Positions 26,952-36,600 of a stretch of DNA of 64,000 nt are shown here, piece by piece. Origin of the DNA: Chitinophaga sancti (GTDB taxonomy: Bacteria > Bacteroidota > Bacteroidia > Chitinophagales > Chitinophagaceae); the NCBI RefSeq assembly GCF_034424315.1, contig NZ_CP139972.1, positions 5,332,001-5,396,000 on the forward strand, in the 5' to 3' direction. The position numbers and the translations under genes are program-made. Under the pieces are notes generated by a model. That model was not told the origin of the DNA, made no database searches, and worked only from the letters and a program-made list of their open reading frames with translations. The first letter of the stretch is position 1, and each line of letters begins with the position of its first letter.

Positions 26952-28145
26952 CTAATAGAAAAATTCCGTTTTATAAGGATACCTCACCCGGTACAACTCC
27001 ACCACCTTCTCCATAATCGTCTTCCGCAACTCCTCCAGGTTCCTCCTCTCAATTGCAGAAATAAACACACAATTCCCCTGCGTCCTGGTCTCCCAATCCG
27101 TCTTCAGCTGATTCAAAATATCCTGCTTCACATCTTCCGCCAACCATTGATCAAAGGTATTCTTCTCATACAGGTCCATCTTATTAAAGATCATTATAGT
27201 CGGCTTGTCAAACGCCTTCAACTCCTGCAATGTGCGATTCACCACCTCTACCTGGTCCTCATACTGCGGATGCGAAATATCCACCACATGCAACAGGATA
27301 TCACTCTCCCTTACCTCATCCAGCGTAGACTTAAAGCTCTCCACCAAATGATGCGGCAGCTTACGGATAAACCCTACCGTATCGCTCAGCAAAAAAGGCG
27401 TCTGCTCAAACACCACCTTACGGGTTGTCGTATCCAAAGTGGCAAACAGCTTATTCTCCGCAAATACCTCACTCTTACTCAGCGTATTCATGATCGTACT
27501 CTTCCCCACGTTGGTATAGCCCACCAGTGCCACCCGAATTAACTCCCCACGATCCTTGCGCTGCGTAAGTGATTGTTTATCAATCTCACCCAGTCGCTTA
27601 CGCAATAATGAGATCTTATCCTTCACAATACGACGGTCCGTTTCTATCTCCGTTTCACCCGGCCCCCTGCTACCTATACCACCTCCCTGTCTCTCCAGGT
27701 GACTCCACATACCCCTCAGCCTTGGCAGAATATATTGATACTGTGCCAGCTCCACCTGCACCTTCGCCTGCGCAGTACGAGCCCTGCGGGCAAAAATATC
27801 CAGGATCAGGTCACTACGATCTATCACCTTGATTTTCAATACATCCTGTATATTAGATATCTGGGAACCCGTCAGTTCATCATCGAAAATGACCAGGTTG
27901 ATATTTCTACCTTGTACAAAATCTCTTATTTCTTCCAGCTTTCCCTTTCCTACGAAAGTTGCTCTGTCAGGGTGTTGCAGCTTTTGGGTAAACCTCTTCA
28001 CAGTCACAGCGCCGGCCGTCTCCGCCAGGAACACCAACTCATCCAGGTACTCCTGTACCTGGCGCTCGTTGTTTTGCTCCTTATGTATCAACCCCACTAT
28101 TACCACCCGCTCTTCCTGCTCAACAATTTGTTTTTTCTCAATCAA
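26952..28145 (-). CDS. hflX: GTPase HflX
   Basis: A GTPase of 397 residues from the TTG at 28145 (MIEKKQIVEQ...). The farther TTG at 28166 would place the start inside a perfect -7 element, so I prefer the inner one. It has the HflX N-terminal domain, then the G domain with P-loop GYTNVGKST (about 212), DTVGFI and NKMD. HflX binds ribosomes, splits stalled or stressed 70S ribosomes, and helps recovery. It is followed by the Rieske gene and divergent from the S9 peptidase. Confidence 0.95.
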   Translation of the reverse strand: MIEKKQIVEQEERVVIVGLIHKEQNNERQVQEYLDELVFLAETAGAVTVKRFTQKLQHPDRATFVGKGKLEEIRDFVQGRNINLVIFDDELTGSQISNIQDVLKIKVIDRSDLILDIFARRARTAQAKVQVELAQYQYILPRLRGMWSHLERQGGGIGSRGPGETEIETDRRIVKDKISLLRKRLGEIDKQSLTQRKDRGELIRVALVGYTNVGKSTIMNTLSKSEVFAENKLFATLDTTTRKVVFEQTPFLLSDTVGFIRKLPHHLVESFKSTLDEVRESDILLHVVDISHPQYEDQVEVVNRTLQELKAFDKPTIMIFNKMDLYEKNTFDQWLAEDVKQDILNQLKTDWETRTQGNCVFISAIERRNLEELRKTIMEKVVELYRVRYPYKTEFFY

Positions 28146-28163
28146 TGTCTGTAATAATTTTGG

Positions 28164-28171
28164 CAAAGGTA
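28164..28171 (-). promoter_or_regulatory. Candidate -7 element of hflX
   Basis: TACCTTTG on the minus strand matches TAnnTTTG exactly. It overlaps the outer TTG start of hflX, which argues that translation begins at the inner TTG at 28145. Confidence 0.45.
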
Positions 28172-28229
28172 AGAAAAGCCCTCAGACTAACATTTTTCCA
28201 TAATTTTAGCGTCCAAACAAAATCTGAAC

Positions 28230-30236
28230 ATGCATAAACCTCTTTTGTTAACATCACTATTCATCACAACTATGGCAATGGCCCAGGAGAAAATGACACC
28301 TGAACGGCTCTGGCAACTGGGCAGAGTGAGCGGGGAATCAGTTACGGCAGATGGAAAGTCTGTAATTTTTGGGGTGACGAACTATAACGTCGCCGACAAT
28401 AAAGGCGAGAAAAATCTCTGGTCCATTCCTGTGGCCGGTGGCGCTGCTACGCAGCTCACTACCTCCCCAGGTGGCGAAGGAGACGTAAGCGCCCGGCCCG
28501 GCAATAAAATCGGCTATTCCCTGAAAGGGCAATATTGGGAAATGAATGCCGATGGCAGCAACCCTACACAAAAAACACATGGCGAAGAAGCCCTCTCAAA
28601 CATCCGCATCTCTCCCGATGGCAAATATATCCTCTTCTCCAAGGAAGTAAAGATCCAGAAAATAAGCGGCGCAGACCACTACGCAGACCTGCCGAAATCA
28701 AACGTGCAGATCTACGATAACCTGAACTACCGCCACTGGGATACCTGGGAAGATGGCAACTTCCAACACGTTTTCTACGCCACCTACGAAGATGGAAAGA
28801 TCGGTACACCCGTAGATATCATGCCAAACGAGCCTTACGATTGTCCAACTATGCCCTTCGGCGGTGCAGAAGATATGATCTGGAGCCCCGATAGCAAAAG
28901 CATCATCTACGTCTCCAAGAAAAAGGCGGGCAAAGAATACGCCCTCAGCACCAATACCGAAATTTACGAATACAACCTCGCTGACAAAAGCACTAAAAAC
29001 CTCTCTGAAGGAAACAAAGGCTACGATGTAAGCCCTGTTTTCAGCCCTGATGGTAAATCCCTCGCATGGCTTTCCATGGCTCACGACGGATACGAATCCG
29101 ATAAAAACGATATCACCATCCTGGATCGCAGCACCGGCACCAAAACCAATCTCACCAAAGACTGGGATAATACCGTTGCCTCTTTCCACTGGAGTAAAGA
29201 TGGCAAACAACTCTACTTCCTCGCAGTGATCAAAGGCACCGAACAGCTGCACGAGCTCACCCTGGGCACCAAAACCATTCGCCAGGTAACCAGCGGCGAC
29301 TTCGACATCTCCGGTATCGTAGGCCAGGCAGGCAATACCCTGGTAGTAACACGTACCGATATGAACCACGCCGCAGAGCTCTTTACCGTAGCCCTGCCCA
29401 AAGGCACTGTCACCCCACTCACCAGCGTAAACAAAGCCTTCTATGACAACACCGCCATGTGTAAAATAGAAAAGCGCTGGACCAAAACCACCGACAACAA
29501 GGACATGCTAAGCTGGGTGATCTATCCGCCTAACTTCGATCCTAACAAAAAATATCCAACCCTGCTCTACTGCCAGGGTGGCCCTCAATCTGCAGTTTCC
29601 CAATTCTATTCCTATCGCTGGAACTTCCAGCTCATGGCTTCCCAAGGCTATATCATCGTGGCTCCTAACCGCCGTGGGATGCCAGGTCATGGTGTAGAAT
29701 GGAATGCTAGCATCAGTAAAGACTGGGGTGGTCAGCCCATCCGCGACTACCTGAGCGCCATCGACGATGTAAGCAAAGAAGCTTATGTAGACAAGAGCAG
29801 ACTCGGTGCTGTTGGCGCCAGCTATGGCGGCTACTCAGTATACATGCTGGCAGGCGTACACGAAAACCGCTTCAAAACCCTCATCGCTCACGATGGTCTC
29901 TTTGACCTGAAGAGCTGGTATGGCACTACCGAAGAACTGTTCTTCGCCAACTGGGATATTGGGGCTTACTTCGATCCGGCAAATGCAAATGCTTACAAGC
30001 AATTCAACCCAAGCGAGTATGCGAACAAATGGAATACACCGATCCTTATTATCCAGGGCGGTGTGGACTTCCGCGTTCCAATCGAGCAGGGTTTACAGGC
30101 CTTCCAGCTCGCCCAGCTGAAAGGTATCAGGAGCAAACTGCTCTACTTCCCCGAAGAAAACCACTGGGTACTGAAGCCACAAAATGCTTTGGTATGGCAG
30201 CGTGAATTCTTCAGCTGGCTCTCCGAAACTTTATAA
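28230..30236 (+). CDS. S9-family prolyl oligopeptidase-like serine peptidase
   Basis: A 668-residue protein with a signal peptide (MHKPLLLTSLFITTMAMAQ). The N-terminal half contains WD40/PD40-like beta-propeller repeats (ISPDGKYILFSKE, FSPDGKSLAWLS and others). The C-terminal alpha/beta hydrolase has Ser in GASYGGYS (about 531), Asp in GGVDFRVP (about 611) and His in ENHWV (about 644). These enzymes release dipeptides or cleave oligopeptides in the periplasm. It is monocistronic and ends with a strong terminator. Confidence 0.95.
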   Translation: MHKPLLLTSLFITTMAMAQEKMTPERLWQLGRVSGESVTADGKSVIFGVTNYNVADNKGEKNLWSIPVAGGAATQLTTSPGGEGDVSARPGNKIGYSLKGQYWEMNADGSNPTQKTHGEEALSNIRISPDGKYILFSKEVKIQKISGADHYADLPKSNVQIYDNLNYRHWDTWEDGNFQHVFYATYEDGKIGTPVDIMPNEPYDCPTMPFGGAEDMIWSPDSKSIIYVSKKKAGKEYALSTNTEIYEYNLADKSTKNLSEGNKGYDVSPVFSPDGKSLAWLSMAHDGYESDKNDITILDRSTGTKTNLTKDWDNTVASFHWSKDGKQLYFLAVIKGTEQLHELTLGTKTIRQVTSGDFDISGIVGQAGNTLVVTRTDMNHAAELFTVALPKGTVTPLTSVNKAFYDNTAMCKIEKRWTKTTDNKDMLSWVIYPPNFDPNKKYPTLLYCQGGPQSAVSQFYSYRWNFQLMASQGYIIVAPNRRGMPGHGVEWNASISKDWGGQPIRDYLSAIDDVSKEAYVDKSRLGAVGASYGGYSVYMLAGVHENRFKTLIAHDGLFDLKSWYGTTEELFFANWDIGAYFDPANANAYKQFNPSEYANKWNTPILIIQGGVDFRVPIEQGLQAFQLAQLKGIRSKLLYFPEENHWVLKPQNALVWQREFFSWLSETL

Positions 30237-30243
30237 TTCAAAT

Positions 30244-30300
30244 AGAGGTTGTCTCAATAATGATCTAAACAATTCCTCATCCTGAGACAACCTCTTTTTT
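30244..30300 (+). terminator. Strong intrinsic terminator
   Basis: A perfect 13-bp stem AGAGGTTGTCTCA/TGAGACAACCTCT (30244-30256 and 30283-30295) is followed by six T residues, just after the S9 peptidase. Confidence 0.93.
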
Positions 30301-30318
30301 CCCAAAAACATTCCCCCA

Positions 30319-31095
30319 ATGAATACAATCCTCCTCCACGTACAAGACCACATCGCCACCATCACCCTCAATCGCCCCGACGTTTACAACGCATTTAACG
30401 ATGAACAAAGCTATGAACTGCAGGAAGCCCTGAAACAGGTAGAAAAAGATCCGCAGGTAAGAGCCGTTGTTCTTACTGGTGCAGGCAAAGCCTTTTGCAG
30501 CGGGCAAGACCTGAAAGCCGCCATGGAAGCAGGTGACCGCAAGCTGAGTGACTCCCTGCACAAACGATATAATCCCATTATCCGCGCTATCCGCAATATG
30601 CCCAAACCCATTATCTGCAAACTCAATGGTGTTGCCGCCGGCGCAGGATGCTCCCTGGCACTGGCATGCGACCTGATCATTGCAAACGAAACCGCTTCGC
30701 TGATCGAGATCTTTATCAATATTGCGCTTGTGCTGGACTCCGGGTCATCTTATTTTCTACCCCGTACCGTCGGCTACCACAGGGCTTTTGAGCTGGCTAC
30801 CAAAGCCACTAAACTCTCCGCTGCCGAGGCAAAGGAACTGGGCCTGGTCAATAAAGTAGTAAAAGGAGAGGAGCTGGATCAGGTCGTACAGGAAGAAGCT
30901 TTGTTCTATGCCAATGCACCGACCAAAGCCATTGCATTATTAAAGAAAATGCTAACCACAGGAATGACTGAAGACCTGGATACCGTACTGGATTATGAAG
31001 CTTACTGCCAGGAAATAGCCGGCAATACCTCAGACAACAAAGAAGGTATCAAAGCATTTATAGAAAAAAGAAAACCCGTCTTTACAGGAAACTAA
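30319..31095 (+). CDS. Enoyl-CoA hydratase/isomerase family, PaaG-like
   Basis: A 258-residue crotonase-fold protein. The oxyanion-hole segments are CSGQDLKAAM (about 60-69) and NGVAAGAGCSLALACD (about 103-118). The position used as acid/base in PaaG-type enzymes is Asp (D140, in ALVLDSGSSYFLPR), rather than the second Glu of hydratases, so an isomerase is more likely. PaaG isomerises the epoxide of phenylacetyl-CoA. No other paa gene is nearby, so a fatty-acid enoyl-CoA isomerase role is possible. It is monocistronic. Confidence 0.88.
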   Translation: MNTILLHVQDHIATITLNRPDVYNAFNDEQSYELQEALKQVEKDPQVRAVVLTGAGKAFCSGQDLKAAMEAGDRKLSDSLHKRYNPIIRAIRNMPKPIICKLNGVAAGAGCSLALACDLIIANETASLIEIFINIALVLDSGSSYFLPRTVGYHRAFELATKATKLSAAEAKELGLVNKVVKGEELDQVVQEEALFYANAPTKAIALLKKMLTTGMTEDLDTVLDYEAYCQEIAGNTSDNKEGIKAFIEKRKPVFTGN

Positions 31096-31169
31096 AACCA
31101 CTGGCAAATCTCCCTGCAACAAAGACAGAATTACGCCATTCATCGAGCAAACAAACTTATTAAAAACAC

Positions 31170-31201
31170 GTAGCGGTCTGACCACAAGGCCAGACCGCTA
31201 C
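31170..31201. terminator. Bidirectional terminator
   Basis: An 11-bp perfect stem GTAGCGGTCTG/CAGACCGCTAC (31170-31180 and 31191-31201) lies between the convergent enoyl-CoA hydratase and outer-membrane protein genes. The T run is weak on both sides. Confidence 0.65.
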
Positions 31202-31223
31202 AATATTATTATACCAGGTACAA

Positions 31224-31925
31224 TTACAGACCGCTCACGCTAATCCCAAAGGAATAAGAATTCACAGAATATGTATTGTTATCCTTAAATAAACTATTCA
31301 GCGCATAAGTACCGAACAAAGCCCAGTTACCATAACCAATTCTTGCAGTACCCGCAAAACGGAAGGTATTAAACCAGTACTTACTACTTTCTTTTTCAAT
31401 TACTTTGAAACCAGTCACATTGCCTATAGTACGGGTATGCGCATTCATCAGGTAACCTGCTTTCAGACCAATAGCCGCTTTAAAACCTTTATTAGCATTA
31501 TCTGGTACCTGGCGGAAACGCAGTTCCAATGGGATTTCCAGGTAGGTAGTAGCCAGTTTTGATTTCTTATACGCATCAGTAGCTGTCCTGGTAGGAGCTG
31601 TTGTATTAGTTATATCCAGCACCATGTTATTGAAAATGTAGTTATCATTCCCAATACCAATACCAGGAGCCAGGCTGAAATTACTTCCTGTCAGCGGAAT
31701 ATCGTACATCAGGGCAACATTGAGAGTCCGGTTAAACTTAGTATCCAGGTTGCTGGCACCCGTACCAGTCAGACCAACATAACCAAATTCGATCACCAGA
31801 AAATCCTTGGAATGTTGTGCAGCACTCTTTGCTTTTGTCGAAACTAATGTGCCGGCAGCGTTGTCCTGGGCAAAAATTCCGTAAGAAAGCCCCAGTAATC
31901 CAAGCGTAAAGAATATTTTCTTCAT
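31224..31925 (-). CDS. PorT-like outer-membrane beta-barrel protein
   Basis: A 233-residue protein from the ATG at 31925, which gives a clean signal peptide (MKKIFFTLGLLGLSYGIFAQ). The longer upstream frame lacks such a signal and is rejected. The remainder has alternating hydrophobic beta strands and ends with SFGISVSGL, as in small outer-membrane barrels (PorT/OmpX-like). The function is unknown; such barrels are often structural or secretion-related. Monocistronic. Confidence 0.85.
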   Translation of the reverse strand: MKKIFFTLGLLGLSYGIFAQDNAAGTLVSTKAKSAAQHSKDFLVIEFGYVGLTGTGASNLDTKFNRTLNVALMYDIPLTGSNFSLAPGIGIGNDNYIFNNMVLDITNTTAPTRTATDAYKKSKLATTYLEIPLELRFRQVPDNANKGFKAAIGLKAGYLMNAHTRTIGNVTGFKVIEKESSKYWFNTFRFAGTARIGYGNWALFGTYALNSLFKDNNTYSVNSYSFGISVSGL

Positions 31926-32112
31926 GTTTAAGTATAAGTCTTGAAAAAGAATATTAGGCAAATTTAATGGAATAGGAGTAAAAGAAAGGGTTAAAATATT
32001 CCCAAAAAAACCATTCCATTCAAAACACGCCAATTCTCCCCGGGCTTTACCAGGGCAGGCGATAGCCGGCAGCAGGTATAATTAAATCCCAAAGGACACA
32101 ATCCCCCCCCTT

Positions 32113-32144
32113 TTTGTAAAATGAATTTTAATATATAACTTTTG
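32113..32144 (+). promoter_or_regulatory. Candidate promoter of the TPR gene
   Basis: TTTG (32113-32116), 20 bp, then AACTTTTG (32137-32144), one mismatch from TAnnTTTG, 23 bp before the start codon. Confidence 0.45.
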
Positions 32145-32167
32145 CCGCTTAATCTGTTTATACACCT

Positions 32168-33124
32168 ATGAACGAGAATGCCCCTACTGAAGAAGAACAG
32201 GATATTCCAGATGCCTGTTTCCAATGTAATAGCCCGGATTATGAACCCGGCTACCCGGTGAAGTTGTGTAAAACATGCCGGAAACGATTTAGCCGCTACC
32301 CGTTAAAAAAGAACATCTTACTGGGCGCGATTGGCTTAGGTATCCTCTTCGCCCTTTCTGTCTATAAATTCAAAGATCAGTTCAAAGCAGCCATCACTTT
32401 CGAGAAAGGACTTGACTTTGCGGATAACAGGGAGTTTATATCCGCCCGGGCAGCGTTTTACCAGGTACTACACCTTTATCCTGCACATGAAAAATCCAAA
32501 GTACACCTGCTCAGGGCCTATTATTTCAATGGAGAACTCGAACAGGCCATTGCAATCTTAAATGAGCTGGATAAAAAACCCACTTATAAAATGAACCCTG
32601 ACCTGGAAGAAGAAGTTGAATCTGTCCGGGAAATGTGGTTGAAAGATAATAAACAGCACCAGGAATTCTCCAAAGGAACAGGGTATTTCATGGATAACCG
32701 CTTCCGGGAAGCAGATAGCATATTCACTAAAATAGTTCATGAAAATCCAACTAACTGGTGGGCCTCCCAGTTTCTCTCTATTAGTTTGAGACAGGAAAAA
32801 AAATATACTGAAGCACTCGCGGAATGCAACCGCAGGCTATCCTATAATCATGAACAGCCATCTGCACTCGCAGAAAAAGCGATCGTACTGCTCATGCTGA
32901 AAAAAGATAAAGAAGCACTGGCGCTGGCCGAACAAGCCAACAAATTATCGCCACTCTCCAGCACTACATTGTTCACACTCGGCGTAGCCAGGTATTGCAA
33001 CAATGATATAACTGGTGCCAAAGAAGCCCTCAGTCAGATGGACGGCCTGGGCACTGATTCCTTTCACCCTGCCGATTCCCTCAATCGCATCATCACCCAA
33101 CACATTAATCTCAGGAACTTATGA
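32168..33124 (+). CDS. TPR membrane protein with N-terminal zinc-ribbon
   Basis: A 318-residue protein. Residues about 18-42 carry two C-x2-C pairs (CFQC and CKTC), a likely zinc ribbon. One transmembrane helix follows (about 53-72), then tetratricopeptide repeats to the C-terminus. TPR domains mediate protein contacts. Its stop overlaps the start of the next gene (ATGA), so the two proteins are translated together and probably work together. The function is unknown. Confidence 0.8.
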   Translation: MNENAPTEEEQDIPDACFQCNSPDYEPGYPVKLCKTCRKRFSRYPLKKNILLGAIGLGILFALSVYKFKDQFKAAITFEKGLDFADNREFISARAAFYQVLHLYPAHEKSKVHLLRAYYFNGELEQAIAILNELDKKPTYKMNPDLEEEVESVREMWLKDNKQHQEFSKGTGYFMDNRFREADSIFTKIVHENPTNWWASQFLSISLRQEKKYTEALAECNRRLSYNHEQPSALAEKAIVLLMLKKDKEALALAEQANKLSPLSSTTLFTLGVARYCNNDITGAKEALSQMDGLGTDSFHPADSLNRIITQHINLRNL

Positions 33125-33666
33125 TCTTTGTACCCGGTATATACATCGCCCTCATCACCTTCCCTGGTATTGTTGTACATGAATTCGCGCACCAGTTATT
33201 CTGCCGGATCTTCGGCGTTGCAGTATTTGATGTGAAATATTTCCAGATGGCAGATCCCGCCGGTTATGTAAAGCACGAGCCGGTACGTAACCCGGTTCAC
33301 CAGCTGTTCATCTGTCTCGGACCATTTATTATCAATACCCTACTGGGACTGGCAATCGCTTTTCCCGCAGCAGTGCCCGTATTCATTCTTGGAGAAGGAA
33401 ATTTCCTGGATTTCGTAATGCTGTATTTCGGTTTCGCTATCGCTATGCACGCCTTCCCCAGCATCACAGATGCCAGGGTATTGTGGGAAACCATCTGGCA
33501 TGGCGAAAACACACCAATGTGGCTCAAAGTCCTTACCGTACCCATTGTAGCATTAATCTACCTGGGCGCAGCTGGGTCCATGTTCTGGCTGAATTTACTA
33601 TATGGAATGGGAATCGCCTTTGGCGTACCGGTACTGATTATAAAATGGCTGGCTCATTATTGCTAG
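33121..33666 (+). CDS. Membrane metallopeptidase-like protein (HExxH)
   Basis: A 181-residue polytopic protein with about five membrane helices. An HEFAH motif (H20, E21, H24) lies within the first helix, as in M50/DUF3267-type intramembrane metalloproteases, and a downstream Asp (SITDARVLWE) could be the third metal ligand. It is shorter than site-2 proteases and lacks a PDZ domain. It overlaps the TPR/zinc-ribbon gene by 4 bp, so that protein may be a partner or substrate adaptor. Protease activity is inferred from the motif. Confidence 0.8.
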   Translation: MIFVPGIYIALITFPGIVVHEFAHQLFCRIFGVAVFDVKYFQMADPAGYVKHEPVRNPVHQLFICLGPFIINTLLGLAIAFPAAVPVFILGEGNFLDFVMLYFGFAIAMHAFPSITDARVLWETIWHGENTPMWLKVLTVPIVALIYLGAAGSMFWLNLLYGMGIAFGVPVLIIKWLAHYC

Positions 33667-36600
33667 CTGAAGAGGTACAATACATCCTCTTTTGTCAGCT
33701 TCTTGATAAAACCGCTATCGTCAGCAATGATCTCTTTTACCAGCGATTTCTTACGCTCCTGCAATTGTAGGATCTTTTCCTCTACGGTATCCTTACAGAT
33801 CATACGGTAAGCAAAGATATTTTTCGTTTGCCCGATACGGTGTGTACGGTCTATCGCCTGTTGCTCTACCGCCGGGTTCCACCATGGGTCTACAATATAT
33901 ACATAGTCTGCCGCTGTGAGGTTCAGACCCACACCACCCGCTTTGAGGGAGATGAGGAATACACGGGATTCTTCGTTATTCTGGAAATTCTGGATCGCCC
34001 TTTCACGCTCGCTGGTGCTGGTGCTACCATCAAAGTACTCAAACTGTACCTTCATATGCTGCAGCTTTTCCCTGATCAGCCCCAGCATACCGAGGAACTG
34101 GGAGAAGATCAGCACCTTGTGATTACCGATGTTTTCAGACATCTCGCGGGTCAGCTCATGCAGTTTCACCGAGTGATTAGGATATTGCTCTGCCTCATTC
34201 AGGATAGCAGGGGAATCACAGATCTGGCGCAGCTTCATCAAGCCTTGCAGGATGGTGAGCTGTGAACGCTCCATACCCTGATCTTCTATTACACCCAGGA
34301 TCTTGCTGCGATAAGAATTACGGTACGCATCATAAATATGTCGCTGTTCCGCATCCATTTCACAGAAAATCACTGTCTCGATCTTCTCCGGCAGATCCTT
34401 CGCTACCTGCTCCTTGGTACGGCGCAGTATAAAAGGATAGATCAGTTTACGCAAATGATCTTTACGTTCTTCGTCCTGGAACTTGTCAATTGGTGTGGCA
34501 AATTCATTGCGGAAGAAATCCACGCTACCCAGCATGCCCGGGTTCAGGAAGTTCATCTGCGCGTATATATCAAAAGTGTTGTTCTGCATTGGGGTACCAC
34601 TCAAAGCCAGCTTGTTGCGGGTATTGAGCAATTGCGCGGCCTTGGTCACCTTACTCTGCGGATTCTTGATAGCCTGCGATTCATCCAGTACTACATAGTC
34701 CAGCGCCAGTTTCATCAGCAATGTGATGTCACTGCGCAGCGTACCGTAGGTAGTGATCAGGATGTCGAATTGTTGTAAGGTTTCCGCGTCCTTCAGTCGG
34801 GCAGGACCGTGGTGAATATGATATCTCATGGAAGGGGTAAACTTCCTGATCTCATTTTCCCAGTTATAGATCAGCGTGGTAGGACATACTACCAGCGCCA
34901 TACATTTACCTTCGTTCTTGTTCTTGTAGTGCTGTATAAAAGTCAGCGCCTGGATGGTTTTACCAAGACCCATATCGTCTGCCAGGATGCCTCCCCACTT
35001 TACTTCGTCGAGGTAGTTCAGCCACTGGAAACCGCTTTCCTGGTAGGGGCGCAGGGTAGCTTCCAGGTTGTAAGGCAGGTCAATATTACGGATCTCGTCG
35101 AACTGCAGCAGCTTTCTACGCTTGCTCTCCAGTTCAGACAGGATCGCTTCATCATCAATGAACTCATAAAGCTCATCGATCACACTGAAATTGTACTTAC
35201 TCAGTTTCAGCGCACCTTTATCTTTTTCTTCCCCGATCTTGAAGAGCAGGGAATATTTCTTCAGCCATTCTTCCGGCAGCAGGCCCAGGGAGCCATCTGC
35301 CAGTTGTACATAGTTCTGCTTGTTGTTCAGCGCGTGCTTAATGTCGCGGATGCTTACTTTCTGATCACCATACAATACTTCAATCTGTGCATCGAACCAG
35401 TCGATGCCGGAGCTGATCTGTAAATTGGTCACCGGCTTGTAGGCACTGAACTTAAAGTTTTTCAGGTTCTCAAACCCAAACACACGTACGTTCATTTCCT
35501 TCAGGGCATCGAAGAAGAGGAAGAACCAGTTGTTCTTCAGCGCCTCTTTTGCTCTCAGGAAGAAGTAGTTGTTATTATTAGGCGTGGCGAAGCTGGTATG
35601 CAGGCTGGCCAGCTTTTCTACGAATTGCTGTTCCGCCTCTTTGTTACGGTGAATGATCAGCACCTTATTCCCTTCCTGCACGGTGATCTTTGCATCATCA
35701 TTCCACTCCACTTCCTGCCCGTGATAGGCGAAGCCCGGCTGGATAATAAACGTTTCACCTACTTCACGCAGGAATACCCTTGCCTCCGGCACCACATCGT
35801 CTACTTCTGCCAGCAGGGTATGATCAAATTGGATGTTATACTGTTTGCTCAGTGGCAACAGGTAATCTTTCAGGTAAGTACTCCATTCAGCAACCGGAAT
35901 GCGCAGGCGGCCCTGTTCGCGGAACAGTTCTACATGCAGTGCATCCTGTGGATTTTCGAACAGGTACAGCACTTTATTCTTCAGGAACAGGATAGAACTA
36001 TCCCATTCATTGTCCGATACACTCATCAGTTCACCCTGTATAGATACATGGCAGGTAATTTCAACTACGTCTTTCCCTGCATGTGTCTTAAAAATAGGCT
36101 GCAACCTTTCACCTGCCAGCTGTACGGTCTGGAGGTTCCTGGTTTTGAACTGCTGGCGGTTAGGCAGCAGGAACAATAAACCATGGGCTGCTATCTGCGG
36201 AAACAGTTTGGCGAGCTTGGGATGCAGGTATTCCAGCATCAGCTCCTTGGTTTCTGTAGGTAGTGCCGATTCGTTATTGTCGTGGGTAATGTTTTCCCAG
36301 ATGCCTGCAAAAGGGGAGTTCTTGCTCAGGAACTTGCTCACTTCTGTACCCTGCACTTTTCGCACAGGCGTAATGAGATCGCGATCCTGTTCTTTATATA
36401 GGTAGAAATCTACGTACTTGGTCAGATCCAGTTTACTCACCAGCGATACGAAGGCATCCTGCTCATCGTTCACTTCCCCGCTTACCAGGTCAATCCTGAA
36501 GAAAGGGTACAGGGGTTCGTTCCCGTTAAATACCACACCAACCCTGTGAGTTATCACAACAGCAGTTTCAGTAGGAGGGGGCGGTGCCGGCTGGCGGCCG

